Of a stretch of DNA of 49,430 bases, positions 39,317 to 48,069 are shown one piece after another. The notes beneath the pieces were generated by a model. It ran no database searches, had not been told where the DNA came from, and was given only the letters and a program-made list of their open reading frames with translations. Positions within the stretch are counted from its first letter, which is position 1. Each line of letters begins with the position of its first letter. The position numbers were made by a program, and so were the translations under genes. Origin of the DNA: an uncultured Clostridia bacterium (GTDB lineage: Bacteria > Bacillota > Clostridia > Christensenellales > Borkfalkiaceae); the NCBI GenBank assembly GCA_947625245.1, contig CANQNO010000011.1:1-49430 (forward strand), read 5' to 3'.

Positions 39317-40400
39317 TTTTGACGATTATGCGGACGACCTTACGCAAGAGCAAAAGGATTCGCTAATTAATAAAATAAAAACTATTATCAGAAAGCATAC
39401 TTTGTGCGCACCGGATTGGACGGAGGCCATTTCTGCACAGAATTTTTTAGTTGAACTATCTCTAATCCTTGGGATGGCAGGGGAAGACTCTTTCATAGAG
39501 TTATTGAATGTATTTCTTTCGAGTTTCTCTCCGCAATTTTATGGAGGATATAAAGTTAATGAAAGGAATATTCTTATAATTCCTGACGAAAATCAAAAAC
39601 TTATAAATTGCATGATAAAGGAAGATGAAACCGATACATTTTATCATGGAGCTTTATCCGCAACAGAAATAAAAAATCCAGATAGAATCTATAAAAATTA
39701 TCTTTATGGAACAATGGTTAATATCGCTATTTCGGCGAACAACAACCAACTTAATGATGTTTCTAAATATTGCATCAATGAACTTTTAAGTCCAGAAGCT
39801 ATGGATTCGAAAAGAGGTGGATGGTATCACTACCGCCTGCCTTGGATAACGGCAAGAATTTTATTGAGCATCCATAATATTTTGAACAATAACCATCTTG
39901 CCTTTTATTTAAGTATGAGTGAAATTGAAAAGGCTGACAAAAAAGGATTAGATTCTTTGATCGAGAGAATTTATGATGAAAAATACTGGAGAAGTGGCGC
40001 GGGAAGTTGGGTTTCAATGTGGGAATCAACGGGATTGTGTTTGGAGGCCTTTATTACGTCTAGTTCTGCTTTGCAAAATCGCTATTACGTAGAAAAAATC
40101 GATAAAGTAATAGCATATTTATTTCAAGATGATGTAATTAATCAATGGCTACCAGAAGATGTCGATTTTAGTACCGAAGATAGTGCGAATACGGTCTTAG
40201 CTCAAATTGTCCTTTGTTCGGTTCTTTATCGTTATATCCACTTAAGTGAATGGACGCGATATGCCACTTATGGCAGGAGAATCGGAGAACTGTTTGCAAA
40301 AGTCATTGACATCTTTACTAACTCAGATAAAATAAACGCTCGACAGTTCTGCACGGCTCCTCAAATCCTGTTATATATCGCCAAAGCATTAAAAAAATAG
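39306..40400 (+). CDS. Unknown protein, helical barrel-like (operon gene 2)
   Basis: A 364-residue soluble protein, mostly alpha-helical, with repeated aromatic-rich turns such as RGGWYHYRLPWITARILLSI and WRSGAGSWVSMWESTGLCLEAF. The spacing resembles alpha/alpha-toroid enzymes, but no catalytic motif can be named. GGAGGA precedes the ATG, which overlaps gene 1. It is followed by a SAM methyltransferase 9 nt downstream. Function unknown. Confidence 0.6.
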   Translation: MQVNFDDYADDLTQEQKDSLINKIKTIIRKHTLCAPDWTEAISAQNFLVELSLILGMAGEDSFIELLNVFLSSFSPQFYGGYKVNERNILIIPDENQKLINCMIKEDETDTFYHGALSATEIKNPDRIYKNYLYGTMVNIAISANNNQLNDVSKYCINELLSPEAMDSKRGGWYHYRLPWITARILLSIHNILNNNHLAFYLSMSEIEKADKKGLDSLIERIYDEKYWRSGAGSWVSMWESTGLCLEAFITSSSALQNRYYVEKIDKVIAYLFQDDVINQWLPEDVDFSTEDSANTVLAQIVLCSVLYRYIHLSEWTRYATYGRRIGELFAKVIDIFTNSDKINARQFCTAPQILLYIAKALKK

Positions 40401-40409
40401 GAGAACTTT

Positions 40410-41264
40410 ATGTCACACGGTTGGAATGGTCAATTGGCTCGTATTTGGACAAAAATGGTTGGACCTTCGCGTCCTACCATTTCGGAACTGTCTATTTTTG
40501 ATAAATACGCTAAAGCTCTGCAAAGCAAAAATAAGCACAGATTAAAGTTGCTCGTAATGGGATCCACTCCGGAGTTTCGCGATTGGGGATATGAAAATAA
40601 TTTTGAAATTTCGGTTATGGATTGCAATCCCGATTATCACGATGAAATTTTCCGAGAGATTCGTCATAAATGTATAGAGGAAAAATATTTGTGCTCCCGT
40701 TGGCAAGATTTAATGGCTGAAAACGAATATGATATAATTATTGGCGATTTGGTGATAGGAAATATTGCCCCCGATGAGTTAGACGATTTTATATTTCGAG
40801 TGTCTAAAGCACTGAGCCCTTGCGGACTATTTTTAGGGAAAAGCTTCTATCGAAGAAAAAACTACATCCCTCCAACCCCCGAAGAGCTCATCCGCCAATA
40901 TTATGAGGGTAGCCCGTGGCATCCATATTCTGCTTTGTCTTATGATTTGACAATAAATTGTTTGGATGAAAACAATATGCTTTCGTTCCCCAAACAATAT
41001 GCGGTTCTTCAACGTTTAAACGAGCGTGGTATATTAAGTGACGAAACATTTTCGTATTTTCAAGGAGTTGGTTGGGACAATGATATGAAATTTCTTTTTC
41101 ATGTCCCGATTTTAGAAGAATATGAAAAACTTCTTGAAAAATATTTACACATATACAAGATTGAATATGGAAATGAAGTTTACTCACCAAATTTCCCACT
41201 TCATATAGTTGGGAAAAAGGATAACAAAATTTTATCAGAAATCTTAAAAGAGGAGATTATATAG
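40410..41264 (+). CDS. Class I SAM-dependent methyltransferase (operon gene 3)
   Basis: A 284-residue protein with a Rossmann-type methyltransferase core: KLLVMGSTPEFRDWGYENNF (motif I region), ISVMDCNPDYHDEI (acidic residue after beta2), YDIIIGDLVIGNI (motif II) and LSPCGLFLGKSFY. The N-terminal GWNGQLARIWTKMVGPSRPT and a C-terminal helical cap (about 185-284) may bind substrate. Substrate is unknown. GGAG precedes the ATG. It lies between the helical unknown and the alpha/beta hydrolase, so it is probably a tailoring enzyme in the same pathway. Confidence 0.75.
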   Translation: MSHGWNGQLARIWTKMVGPSRPTISELSIFDKYAKALQSKNKHRLKLLVMGSTPEFRDWGYENNFEISVMDCNPDYHDEIFREIRHKCIEEKYLCSRWQDLMAENEYDIIIGDLVIGNIAPDELDDFIFRVSKALSPCGLFLGKSFYRRKNYIPPTPEELIRQYYEGSPWHPYSALSYDLTINCLDENNMLSFPKQYAVLQRLNERGILSDETFSYFQGVGWDNDMKFLFHVPILEEYEKLLEKYLHIYKIEYGNEVYSPNFPLHIVGKKDNKILSEILKEEII

Positions 41265-41266
41265 AA

Positions 41267-41830
41267 ATGAAAGTAGTAATTGCTCATGGCTCGTTTGGAA
41301 AGCCGCATGAAAATTGGATTCCGTGGTTAGAGGATGAACTCGACAGGCTTAATATTGAATACTTGACACCGACTTTTCCAACTCCCAATCATCAAAACTA
41401 CAACGATTGGGAACGGGTTTTAAATTTATATCGTGACTTTGGCTGCTTCGATTCAGACACAATATTTGTCGGGCATAGCTGCGGCGCGATTTTTTTGGTG
41501 AAATACATCATTGAAAATCATATAAACTGCAAAGCTATAATTGCGGCATCGGGATATAATAATTTCTTAAACAACGATGAGTTGATGGATTCACTGAATG
41601 CGCCTTTCTATATACCCGTCGAACATATAAAAAAGATTGTTCAATTAGCAAAAAATCGGTTGGCAATACATTCCGATAATGATCCGTTTATTCCCCAAGA
41701 AAAACTAAAAGAATTTGCAAAATTAATTGAGGCAAAAGAAATAGTTGTCCATAATGGAGGGCATTTAAACAAAGCGGCTGGATTGACAGAGTTTCCTATA
41801 TTGCTTGAAGAACTTTTAAAAGTGAAATAG
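41267..41830 (+). CDS. RBBP9/YdeN-like alpha/beta hydrolase (operon gene 4)
   Basis: A 187-residue minimal serine hydrolase. The nucleophile elbow is GHSCGA, the acid is in HSDNDPFIP and the histidine in NGGHLNK, forming a complete triad in RBBP9/YdeN order. The early HGSFGKPHENWIPWLEDEL carries the oxyanion-hole region. GAGGAG precedes the ATG, 2 nt after the methyltransferase stop codon. It ends the operon at a terminator (41855-41887). Substrate is unknown; ester or amide cleavage is likely. Confidence 0.8.
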   Translation: MKVVIAHGSFGKPHENWIPWLEDELDRLNIEYLTPTFPTPNHQNYNDWERVLNLYRDFGCFDSDTIFVGHSCGAIFLVKYIIENHINCKAIIAASGYNNFLNNDELMDSLNAPFYIPVEHIKKIVQLAKNRLAIHSDNDPFIPQEKLKEFAKLIEAKEIVVHNGGHLNKAAGLTEFPILLEELLKVK

Positions 41831-41854
41831 AAGCTGTATTCATTTGATTAAAAA

Positions 41855-41887
41855 GGAGCTAACCGAAAAGATTAGCTTCTTTTTTTA
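41855..41887 (+). terminator. Terminator of the four-gene operon
   Basis: GGAGCTAA and TTAGCTTC form an 8-bp stem with one wobble, extended by A/T pairs and followed by a T-rich tract. Confidence 0.75.
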
Positions 41888-41992
41888 CATTGAATTAGAC
41901 CGCTTTGATTCTTGATTTTATTTGTGTCCATTTAAATGCTCAAACCCGACGAAAAGTTGCGTTGAACGCAACTTCCCAGGGTAAAGATGGTT

Positions 41993-42322
41993 TTATTCGG
42001 ATAAGATAGCTTTCAAAGTAGGCAAATCGTCTTTAACGGTGTCATAAATAATCCCCAAATCAACTTTGCCGTAGTCGTGCACAATTCTGTTCCGCAAACC
42101 GTTTATGGCTTGCCAATCTATGTTTTTATGGCGGATTTTAAATTCCTGCGTCAACCTCGAAGCGTTTTCGGCAATCTGAACGAGCCTGAACATAACGCAA
42201 TCCTGCAAAACTTCATCTTCGGTCAATTGCTGTTTAGTGATTGTCTTTGTATGCTCAATTAAAAAGCTAATGTCTGTCAGAATTTTGTTCACATAATATC
42301 TATCGTCTTTGACGTTATTCAT
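41993..42322 (-). CDS. HEPN-family toxin (HepT-like, DUF86)
   Basis: A 109-residue helical protein with the HEPN active-site motif RNRIVHDY (Rx4-6H). HepT toxins are RNases or are AMPylated by their partner. GGGGAT precedes the ATG, which overlaps the MNT gene end by 8 nt. It forms a classic HEPN/MNT toxin-antitoxin pair with the gene at 42315-42785 and may stabilise the island or defend against phage. Confidence 0.88.
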   Translation of the reverse strand: MNNVKDDRYYVNKILTDISFLIEHTKTITKQQLTEDEVLQDCVMFRLVQIAENASRLTQEFKIRHKNIDWQAINGLRNRIVHDYGKVDLGIIYDTVKDDLPTLKAILSE

Positions 42323-42785
42323 AAATCTTTATCCCCTCTTTCAAAATTTCCTGCGTTAAAGCAAAATTATCTTTTATCTGCGCTTGGTTTAAGACGTCAA
42401 CCTTTTTGCCCAACGCCTCGCGCAATGCCTCAACCAGCCCATAGAAAGCCAAACCCGTTGTTTCGGTATTGACCAGCAAATCTATGTCGCTTTCGGTGGT
42501 GGCTTTACCCTTTGCGTATGAACCGAACAAATAGCAGTATTCTATTGCATAATTCGCAAATACTTCGGCGCAAATTTTTTTGATGGTCTCCACAGGCAAA
42601 ACACCGTGAGTTTCGTCAAACTTGCCCAATGCGGTCAATTTGGATATTATATATTCTTTTTTGACCGAGGGGATTGCCGTTTCATCGCTCTCATAACGCT
42701 TATACGAACGTAGCGGAATCCCCAGATATTTTGCACATTCGACCTGCGACAAACCGTTGGCTTTTCTTAAATCCCTTATCTTCAT
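42315..42785 (-). CDS. HTH-fused minimal nucleotidyltransferase antitoxin (MNT)
   Basis: A 156-residue fusion. The N-terminal Cro/CI helix-turn-helix (KIRDLRKANGLSQVECAKYL, then SYKRYESDE) is joined to an MNT domain with the GSx10DxD active-site motif (FGSYAKGKATTESDIDLLV), used to modify HepT by AMPylation. The ATG at 42785 is preferred; an upstream in-frame start would run through its promoter. Two palindromic operators lie upstream, indicating autoregulation. It overlaps hepT by 8 nt. Confidence 0.88.
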   Translation of the reverse strand: MKIRDLRKANGLSQVECAKYLGIPLRSYKRYESDETAIPSVKKEYIISKLTALGKFDETHGVLPVETIKKICAEVFANYAIEYCYLFGSYAKGKATTESDIDLLVNTETTGLAFYGLVEALREALGKKVDVLNQAQIKDNFALTQEILKEGIKIYE

Positions 42786-42800
42786 ACATTCACCAAGGTA

Positions 42801-42829
42801 ATTATACCCTGTTTGCGCCGCTTTTGCAA
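42801..42829 (-). promoter_or_regulatory. Promoter of the MNT-HEPN pair
   Basis: On the minus strand TTGCAA, 17 nt, TATAAT, just upstream of the 42785 ATG. Confidence 0.75.
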
Positions 42830-42837
42830 GCAAAATT

Positions 42838-42882
42838 AGTGCCAAAATGGCACTTTTATAAAATTAGCGCCACTTTGGCACT
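42838..42882. promoter_or_regulatory. Two operator palindromes upstream of the MNT gene
   Basis: AGTGCCA-AAA-TGGCACT (42838-42854) and AGCGCCA-CTT-TGGCACT (42866-42882), 28 bp apart, upstream of the -35 box. The fused HTH of the MNT protein is the natural candidate to bind them. Confidence 0.7.
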
Positions 42883-43053
42883 TGCTGTGAATTATTCCAC
42901 GCGCCGCAAAATAAAAATACGGCAAATTTTACACGCCGAAAGCTCACTTAAAGCATTAACCATGCAGAAACCGAAAGCTATCACTTTCGACTTTTTAAAA
43001 AAGTTCAAAAATTGACAAAAAAGAAGTACTTTAACAACTATATGCCCTTCGTA

Positions 43054-43926
43054 CTATAATTTTCTAGCCACGTAAATATATCTCGTTTCAGAATAATAAA
43101 AATCATCTTTTAAAATTAATTCTTTCATTTTATCAAGAGCATTATCCAAATTTTGAGCCGTTATATCATTATCGGCTAATTCCTGTTCGGACACACAGTC
43201 ATAACTGGAATATCTATGTGAAAAGGTTATATCGAATAATTTCCTTCGGTCCTGTACAGATTTATTCAAATTGTCAATTGTATTATATATACACTCAATA
43301 TTTTTAAATCCAGCATTCGACAACATGGTTGGTATTTTTTTCGCAAAGAATCTATCTTCAATCCAAGGCAAGCTATCAAAGCAATCTATGATTGTTCTTA
43401 ACGTTTCTTCATACGGATAACATATCTTTCCTGAATCATCCGGTTCTTGAAAAAGTAGATATCCACCATTTTTAGTTAATTCATAAAGACTTTCTATTAA
43501 TTTTTCAGGATAATTTAGATGGATTAGAATATAGGCGCCAAAAATAATACTAAAATGCGTTGAATTATACTTTTTTAATATAGATTTTAATTGAGTTTTG
43601 GAGTAGGCAGTATCTAAATCTATACAATAAAAATCAAATTTTGATGAACCTATATAAGTGTTTTTAGCAATTTCAATTTTCTCGTTTGATGAGTCTATGC
43701 CAATAACAACTTCTACTTTATCTAAATATTTTTTAAATCTTTTTATAGTTGAACTTCCATCCCCACAGCGTAAATCAAGTATAATTATTTTCCCGGCCTG
43801 TTCAAGTGAAGGCCAGTTCAAACTATCTAATGCAACATTATCATGCAAATAATTTGAATTCCCTTGCTTATGGGTTCTAATAAGTTCAATGCCTGCATCG
43901 GCGTATCTTTTTTCGTCTATTTCCAT
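43054..43926 (-). CDS. SAM-dependent methyltransferase (operon gene 4)
   Basis: A 290-residue class I methyltransferase: IIILDLRCGDGSSTIKRF (motif I), VVIGIDSSNEKIEIAK, FDFYCIDLDTA, FSIIFGAYILIHL and GGYLLFQEPDDSGKICYPYEE. The long C-terminal part may form a substrate cap. The start has no clear ribosome-binding site and lies 8 nt after the radical SAM gene, implying coupled translation. It closes the minus-strand operon. Substrate is unknown. Confidence 0.78.
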   Translation of the reverse strand: MEIDEKRYADAGIELIRTHKQGNSNYLHDNVALDSLNWPSLEQAGKIIILDLRCGDGSSTIKRFKKYLDKVEVVIGIDSSNEKIEIAKNTYIGSSKFDFYCIDLDTAYSKTQLKSILKKYNSTHFSIIFGAYILIHLNYPEKLIESLYELTKNGGYLLFQEPDDSGKICYPYEETLRTIIDCFDSLPWIEDRFFAKKIPTMLSNAGFKNIECIYNTIDNLNKSVQDRRKLFDITFSHRYSSYDCVSEQELADNDITAQNLDNALDKMKELILKDDFYYSETRYIYVARKL

Positions 43927-43934
43927 ATTCAGCG

Positions 43935-46523
43935 TTAATGCGACTTAAAATCAATTAGCCTAATAATGGTATCAGGTTGTCCATGTACGAGGTTAGCTTT
44001 TCTGTAAGAAATAATACCGCCTAAAGATCCGTATGGTCCATAAAAATAGCTGTATTTCGTATTTTGATTTTCCGCCTTAGCAATTGTGCCCGTCTCTTCA
44101 TAATATGATAATATTTCTTTTTTGCCTTTACTTTCAGCTTGAAGAACCCACGGCCTGCTGTTATTTTTGTAATCCAAAACTTTTTCTTTTAAAAGTTCCG
44201 AAAGTTTCTCTCTGCCAATTTTCTCAATTGAAGTTACCGAACGACTGCCCCAATTTACAGAGCCATCCGTTCCCGCATACTTTAAATAATATTTACGTTG
44301 GCTTTGCGGTAACGCCGCAAATTCATCAATCGTCATTATTTCGCCGGATTCAAGTCTGATACTATCATCAACAAGAGGAACAGTATATGATAAAATATCA
44401 CGAATCCCTTCACTAAAATACTGTTTGGTTTTATTCCAAAAAGGCAATGCAAGAATGGCTTTTTGGTCAAAAAGCGACATGGGCGGCAAATCATAGCAGT
44501 TTTCTCGCTTATCTATGAAAACACGACGGTTAAAGTCGCACTCTCCAAATAACTCAAGATAATAATGCGTCCTGACGAAATCAGAATCTATAGCCTTTAA
44601 CTGTTTTGTTACTTGTTGACCATTTTCATCTTTCGTTTCAATTGCCGGGTATTTATCGATACCCCAATATTTAATCGGCGGCGTAGTCATGCGCGTTTGG
44701 GATATAAAATACCGTACGCCGACAGGTATAGAAGCATTGTCCGTCAGATAGTAAACTAACGGGGACTTCCATTTTTTAAGATTAAGATACTTAACAAGCT
44801 GATCTGTAAACTCTTGTGCCGGCTGATTGATATGTATTTCAAATCCCGTTTTTTTATAAAAATTGTACAACAATTCCAGTTCGCCCCAAGAGGACCCCGG
44901 ACATTGTATTTCAAGAATTTTGCCTAATGCCGATTCATCGGTACGGAAAAATACGGGCGGCTTCCAAAAAGTATCGGGTAACTTTCGAAGATAAGTTTCG
45001 CCCATACTTTCCGGGGTATCATTGATAAGCCATTGCAAAATTTCTTTATTGTTTTCAAGAAGAGCTTTTTTTAATAATTGCAAGCAGGTGTTTTGAAATT
45101 CACGAATAATGGTATTCCTTCTTTGTATTGAATTGCGTGTAGGCAATAACAACGGCTTACATGCAATAGATTGGGTAAAGCCCAACCCGGACAAATCAGA
45201 TTCATTAAATTCGCTATTCAGCCATTCATTATATTTTTCTTTTGGTAAAATTTTATTTTGCGCACCACTTGCTATCAGAGTCTTAATTTTAATTTCAATA
45301 CCTTCTGTTTTGGAACGTTGTGGCTTATAAGTTGATATCGCCGACCCGACTTTTTCTAATTGCTCATCAATTCTTTCTTTTAAGGGCTTTTCAATGATTT
45401 TACATTCTTTTTGCCAAGTGCTATAACATCTTTCGCACTGTGACAAGTTTTCCAAATATGTTATATCGTGAGTTTTATTAAAATCTATTATTGCTTGGAT
45501 AACATCATCGTTGCAATCAGTTTCAAGTGTTGTTTCTAGACAATAATTATGAGCAAAAGTTGTTGGTAATGGATAAAATCCAATTCCTCCTATGCCAAAA
45601 TCTACAACGCCCAATTTTGAACATTGTTTTGCAATTTCTACTACTGACCAAAGCCAAGGAACTTTATATAAACCATTTTGAAAAAGAGCGTCTACCAAAG
45701 AATAGGCATGTATACTCATTGGCTCAAAACTAATACGTTTAAATCCTATGTCGGTTGCAAATTGAGCAGTCGAGATAGCTTCTATAATTGCCTCGCGTTC
45801 AGTTAAAAACGGCGGCTTCACGATTATGTATGCAAGCGGCAAAATGTTATTATTGTTGAGCAGTTTGACCGCTTTTTCAAAAACTTCTCTTGTATCCCCC
45901 TTATTAATACAAACATTTCTAACAACATCATTAACAGCTTCTACGCCCATACCGATTTCCAATTCCACATTGGAATCTTTAAATACATTGCTTAACATTT
46001 CAACCGAACTATTTGTAATGTATTGAGGACGAGATTCTATCGTTATGCGCTTAATTCCTTGAATATGAGTTGCCATCCTTAAAATAGTCTCTTGCGCGGA
46101 CAAATTCATTTCATCAATATTAGTAAAATTGCCTTCCTGAAAAATTCTTAGCCAAGTAATAGGGCACTTTTCTTTTTTTGCTGTTTCCCATATTTCAGGA
46201 TTCGAAATTGCACTTGCAAATTGCGCAATATGAAATTGCGCATTTTTTAAAATTTTGGGACGACGGTCTGCCCCTTCGAATTCACCACACATCGTACATC
46301 CGCCTTTACGTGCCCATTGACAGCCTACAGGGGAAAGAGTGATTGTCAAAGCTAAAGACTTTTTACCATTTAAATAGGAGTATTTCATATGCCATTCGGC
46401 GGCGTCTTTCCAATCAGTCTGTTGATTCTCTTTTTTTAAACGCAAGGCTGTTGCAAGCCGTATAATCTCTTTATGTTCGGTTGAATACTCTTTTATGTCT
46501 CCAAAATCGTTTACATTTATCAT
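43935..46523 (-). CDS. Radical SAM / ATP-grasp-like fusion protein
   Basis: An 862-residue protein. The N-terminal half (about 1-390) has a CX7CX2C cluster motif (Cys68, 76, 79 in GCQWARKGGCTMC) and a TIM-barrel-like radical SAM domain (SPVGCQ..., ITIESRPQYI, EIGMGVEAVNDVVRN) resembling TIGR01210/Elp3-type proteins, with later cysteines (CERCYSTWQKEC). The C-terminal half resembles a permuted ATP-grasp ligase (YYLKYAGTDGSVNWGSRSV near 745, SRPWVLQ, ending GGIISYRKANLVHGQPDTIIRL). GGAAGTGA precedes the ATG. It suggests radical chemistry plus ATP-dependent ligation; product unknown. Confidence 0.72.
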   Translation of the reverse strand: MINVNDFGDIKEYSTEHKEIIRLATALRLKKENQQTDWKDAAEWHMKYSYLNGKKSLALTITLSPVGCQWARKGGCTMCGEFEGADRRPKILKNAQFHIAQFASAISNPEIWETAKKEKCPITWLRIFQEGNFTNIDEMNLSAQETILRMATHIQGIKRITIESRPQYITNSSVEMLSNVFKDSNVELEIGMGVEAVNDVVRNVCINKGDTREVFEKAVKLLNNNNILPLAYIIVKPPFLTEREAIIEAISTAQFATDIGFKRISFEPMSIHAYSLVDALFQNGLYKVPWLWSVVEIAKQCSKLGVVDFGIGGIGFYPLPTTFAHNYCLETTLETDCNDDVIQAIIDFNKTHDITYLENLSQCERCYSTWQKECKIIEKPLKERIDEQLEKVGSAISTYKPQRSKTEGIEIKIKTLIASGAQNKILPKEKYNEWLNSEFNESDLSGLGFTQSIACKPLLLPTRNSIQRRNTIIREFQNTCLQLLKKALLENNKEILQWLINDTPESMGETYLRKLPDTFWKPPVFFRTDESALGKILEIQCPGSSWGELELLYNFYKKTGFEIHINQPAQEFTDQLVKYLNLKKWKSPLVYYLTDNASIPVGVRYFISQTRMTTPPIKYWGIDKYPAIETKDENGQQVTKQLKAIDSDFVRTHYYLELFGECDFNRRVFIDKRENCYDLPPMSLFDQKAILALPFWNKTKQYFSEGIRDILSYTVPLVDDSIRLESGEIMTIDEFAALPQSQRKYYLKYAGTDGSVNWGSRSVTSIEKIGREKLSELLKEKVLDYKNNSRPWVLQAESKGKKEILSYYEETGTIAKAENQNTKYSYFYGPYGSLGGIISYRKANLVHGQPDTIIRLIDFKSH

Positions 46524-46576
46524 AAGTCACTTCCTTTTTTGTTCGAAATACTTGGTGTGCTAAGACTTTTAATAAA

Positions 46577-48049
46577 TTATTTCACGATAATTCCTGTGGG
46601 TAAATTTGTCGGAGCTTTTAATGTGCTATTTTCAATTGCTGCAACAGCATACACGCAGTAATCCACTGCGAAATAGCCACTCGGTCTATAATTGCCACTA
46701 TTTTTTATACCGCCAAAAGGTGCCATGCCGCTCGCACCGGTAAGTTGCTGATTCCAATTTATCAACCCGGCTTTAACTCTTTTATAGACCTCTTTATACA
46801 AATTTTCGTCATCTGTAAAAATACCTGCAGCAAGACCATACTCCGTATTGTTAGCCTCTTCTATAGCTTCGTCGAAACTATCAGCCATATAAATCCGTAT
46901 AAAAGGTCCTACAACTTCTTTATTTTTATATTTACCCTTTATAGGCGTTACATCAATAAGTCCCGGCGTTACAAAGCATTCGCCAAGTGCAGAACGCTCA
47001 CATTTTATTAATGATCTTGCCCCCAAACCTAACAGCTCGTCTTGATATTCAAATACTGCATTTGCAAGTTTTTTATCCCTCATTGGTCCAATATAAGGTT
47101 GCGGCTCATCGAAAGGCTTTCCAACTTGGATCCCTTGAACATATTCTATCAATCTCTTTACATACTTGTTCCCATCAAGATCATTCTTAATTATAATTCT
47201 TCGTGCAGAAGAACATCTTTGACCAGCAGTAATAAAGGACGATTGAATTGTTCCAATAACGGCAGCTTCAATATCTTTAACATCCCATATTATTAACGGA
47301 CTATCGCCACCCATTTCCAATGCGCACATTTTAGTTGTATCGCACATTCTACGTATTTTATCTCCTATGGGATAACTACCGGTAAAGAATATGCCATTAA
47401 TATGCTCGTTTTTGCAGAAATACTCGCCAACTGCCCCATTGCCTTGAACCATATTGATTACACCGTTAGGCAAACCAACTTCATTCCATATTTCCATAAC
47501 CTTTTCAGCAACCATAGGACATTTTTCACTCGGTTTCCAAATCACACAGTTTCCGCAAACCAGAGCTGCAATTATATGTCCATTTGCCATGTGCGCTGGG
47601 AAATTATAAGGGCTTATGGTTGCTATAATACCCAGCGGCTTAAATGTGGTCCTACTAACAGCGCCATTAGCCATTGGCCTCAATAATTCCTTATTCCTAT
47701 ATTCATACGCATCTATAGTAGGCTCAACTTTCCCAGCCAAAGCATTGGCTTCGGTTTTTGCTTCCCAAAATGGTTTACCGACTTCCTCTGAAATTAACTT
47801 GGCTATGTCGTCTATTCTTGCTTTAACTAATGTGGCAAATTTTCGAACATACTCATAGCGCTTTTCAATTGGCGTATTTTCCCATTGCTCTTTAACAACA
47901 AGAGCTGCTTTTAAGCATTCGTCCATATCAGCAGTCGTTGAACCATAACCTTCCCATATTACCGAGGAATCGATGGGGGAATAAGAATAAAACTTATCGC
48001 CATGACCAATATGCCACTCGCCATTAAAATAATTACCTTTTGAAATCAT
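46577..48049 (-). CDS. AstD-like NAD(P)-dependent aldehyde dehydrogenase
   Basis: A 490-residue aldehyde dehydrogenase closest in layout to succinylglutamate-semialdehyde dehydrogenases: GKPFWEAKTEANAL, PLGIIATISPYNFPAHMANG, IWKPSEKCP, TGSYPIGDKI, the general base in CALEMGGDSP, and the nucleophile Cys in AGQRCSSAR. ATG at 48049 follows GGAGG; an upstream TTG start is rejected for that reason. It sits 53 nt upstream of the radical SAM gene, so it may oxidise an aldehyde made or used in that pathway. Confidence 0.85.
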   Translation of the reverse strand: MISKGNYFNGEWHIGHGDKFYSYSPIDSSVIWEGYGSTTADMDECLKAALVVKEQWENTPIEKRYEYVRKFATLVKARIDDIAKLISEEVGKPFWEAKTEANALAGKVEPTIDAYEYRNKELLRPMANGAVSRTTFKPLGIIATISPYNFPAHMANGHIIAALVCGNCVIWKPSEKCPMVAEKVMEIWNEVGLPNGVINMVQGNGAVGEYFCKNEHINGIFFTGSYPIGDKIRRMCDTTKMCALEMGGDSPLIIWDVKDIEAAVIGTIQSSFITAGQRCSSARRIIIKNDLDGNKYVKRLIEYVQGIQVGKPFDEPQPYIGPMRDKKLANAVFEYQDELLGLGARSLIKCERSALGECFVTPGLIDVTPIKGKYKNKEVVGPFIRIYMADSFDEAIEEANNTEYGLAAGIFTDDENLYKEVYKRVKAGLINWNQQLTGASGMAPFGGIKNSGNYRPSGYFAVDYCVYAVAAIENSTLKAPTNLPTGIIVK

Positions 48050-48069
48050 AAAAGCCTCCAAAAATATTT

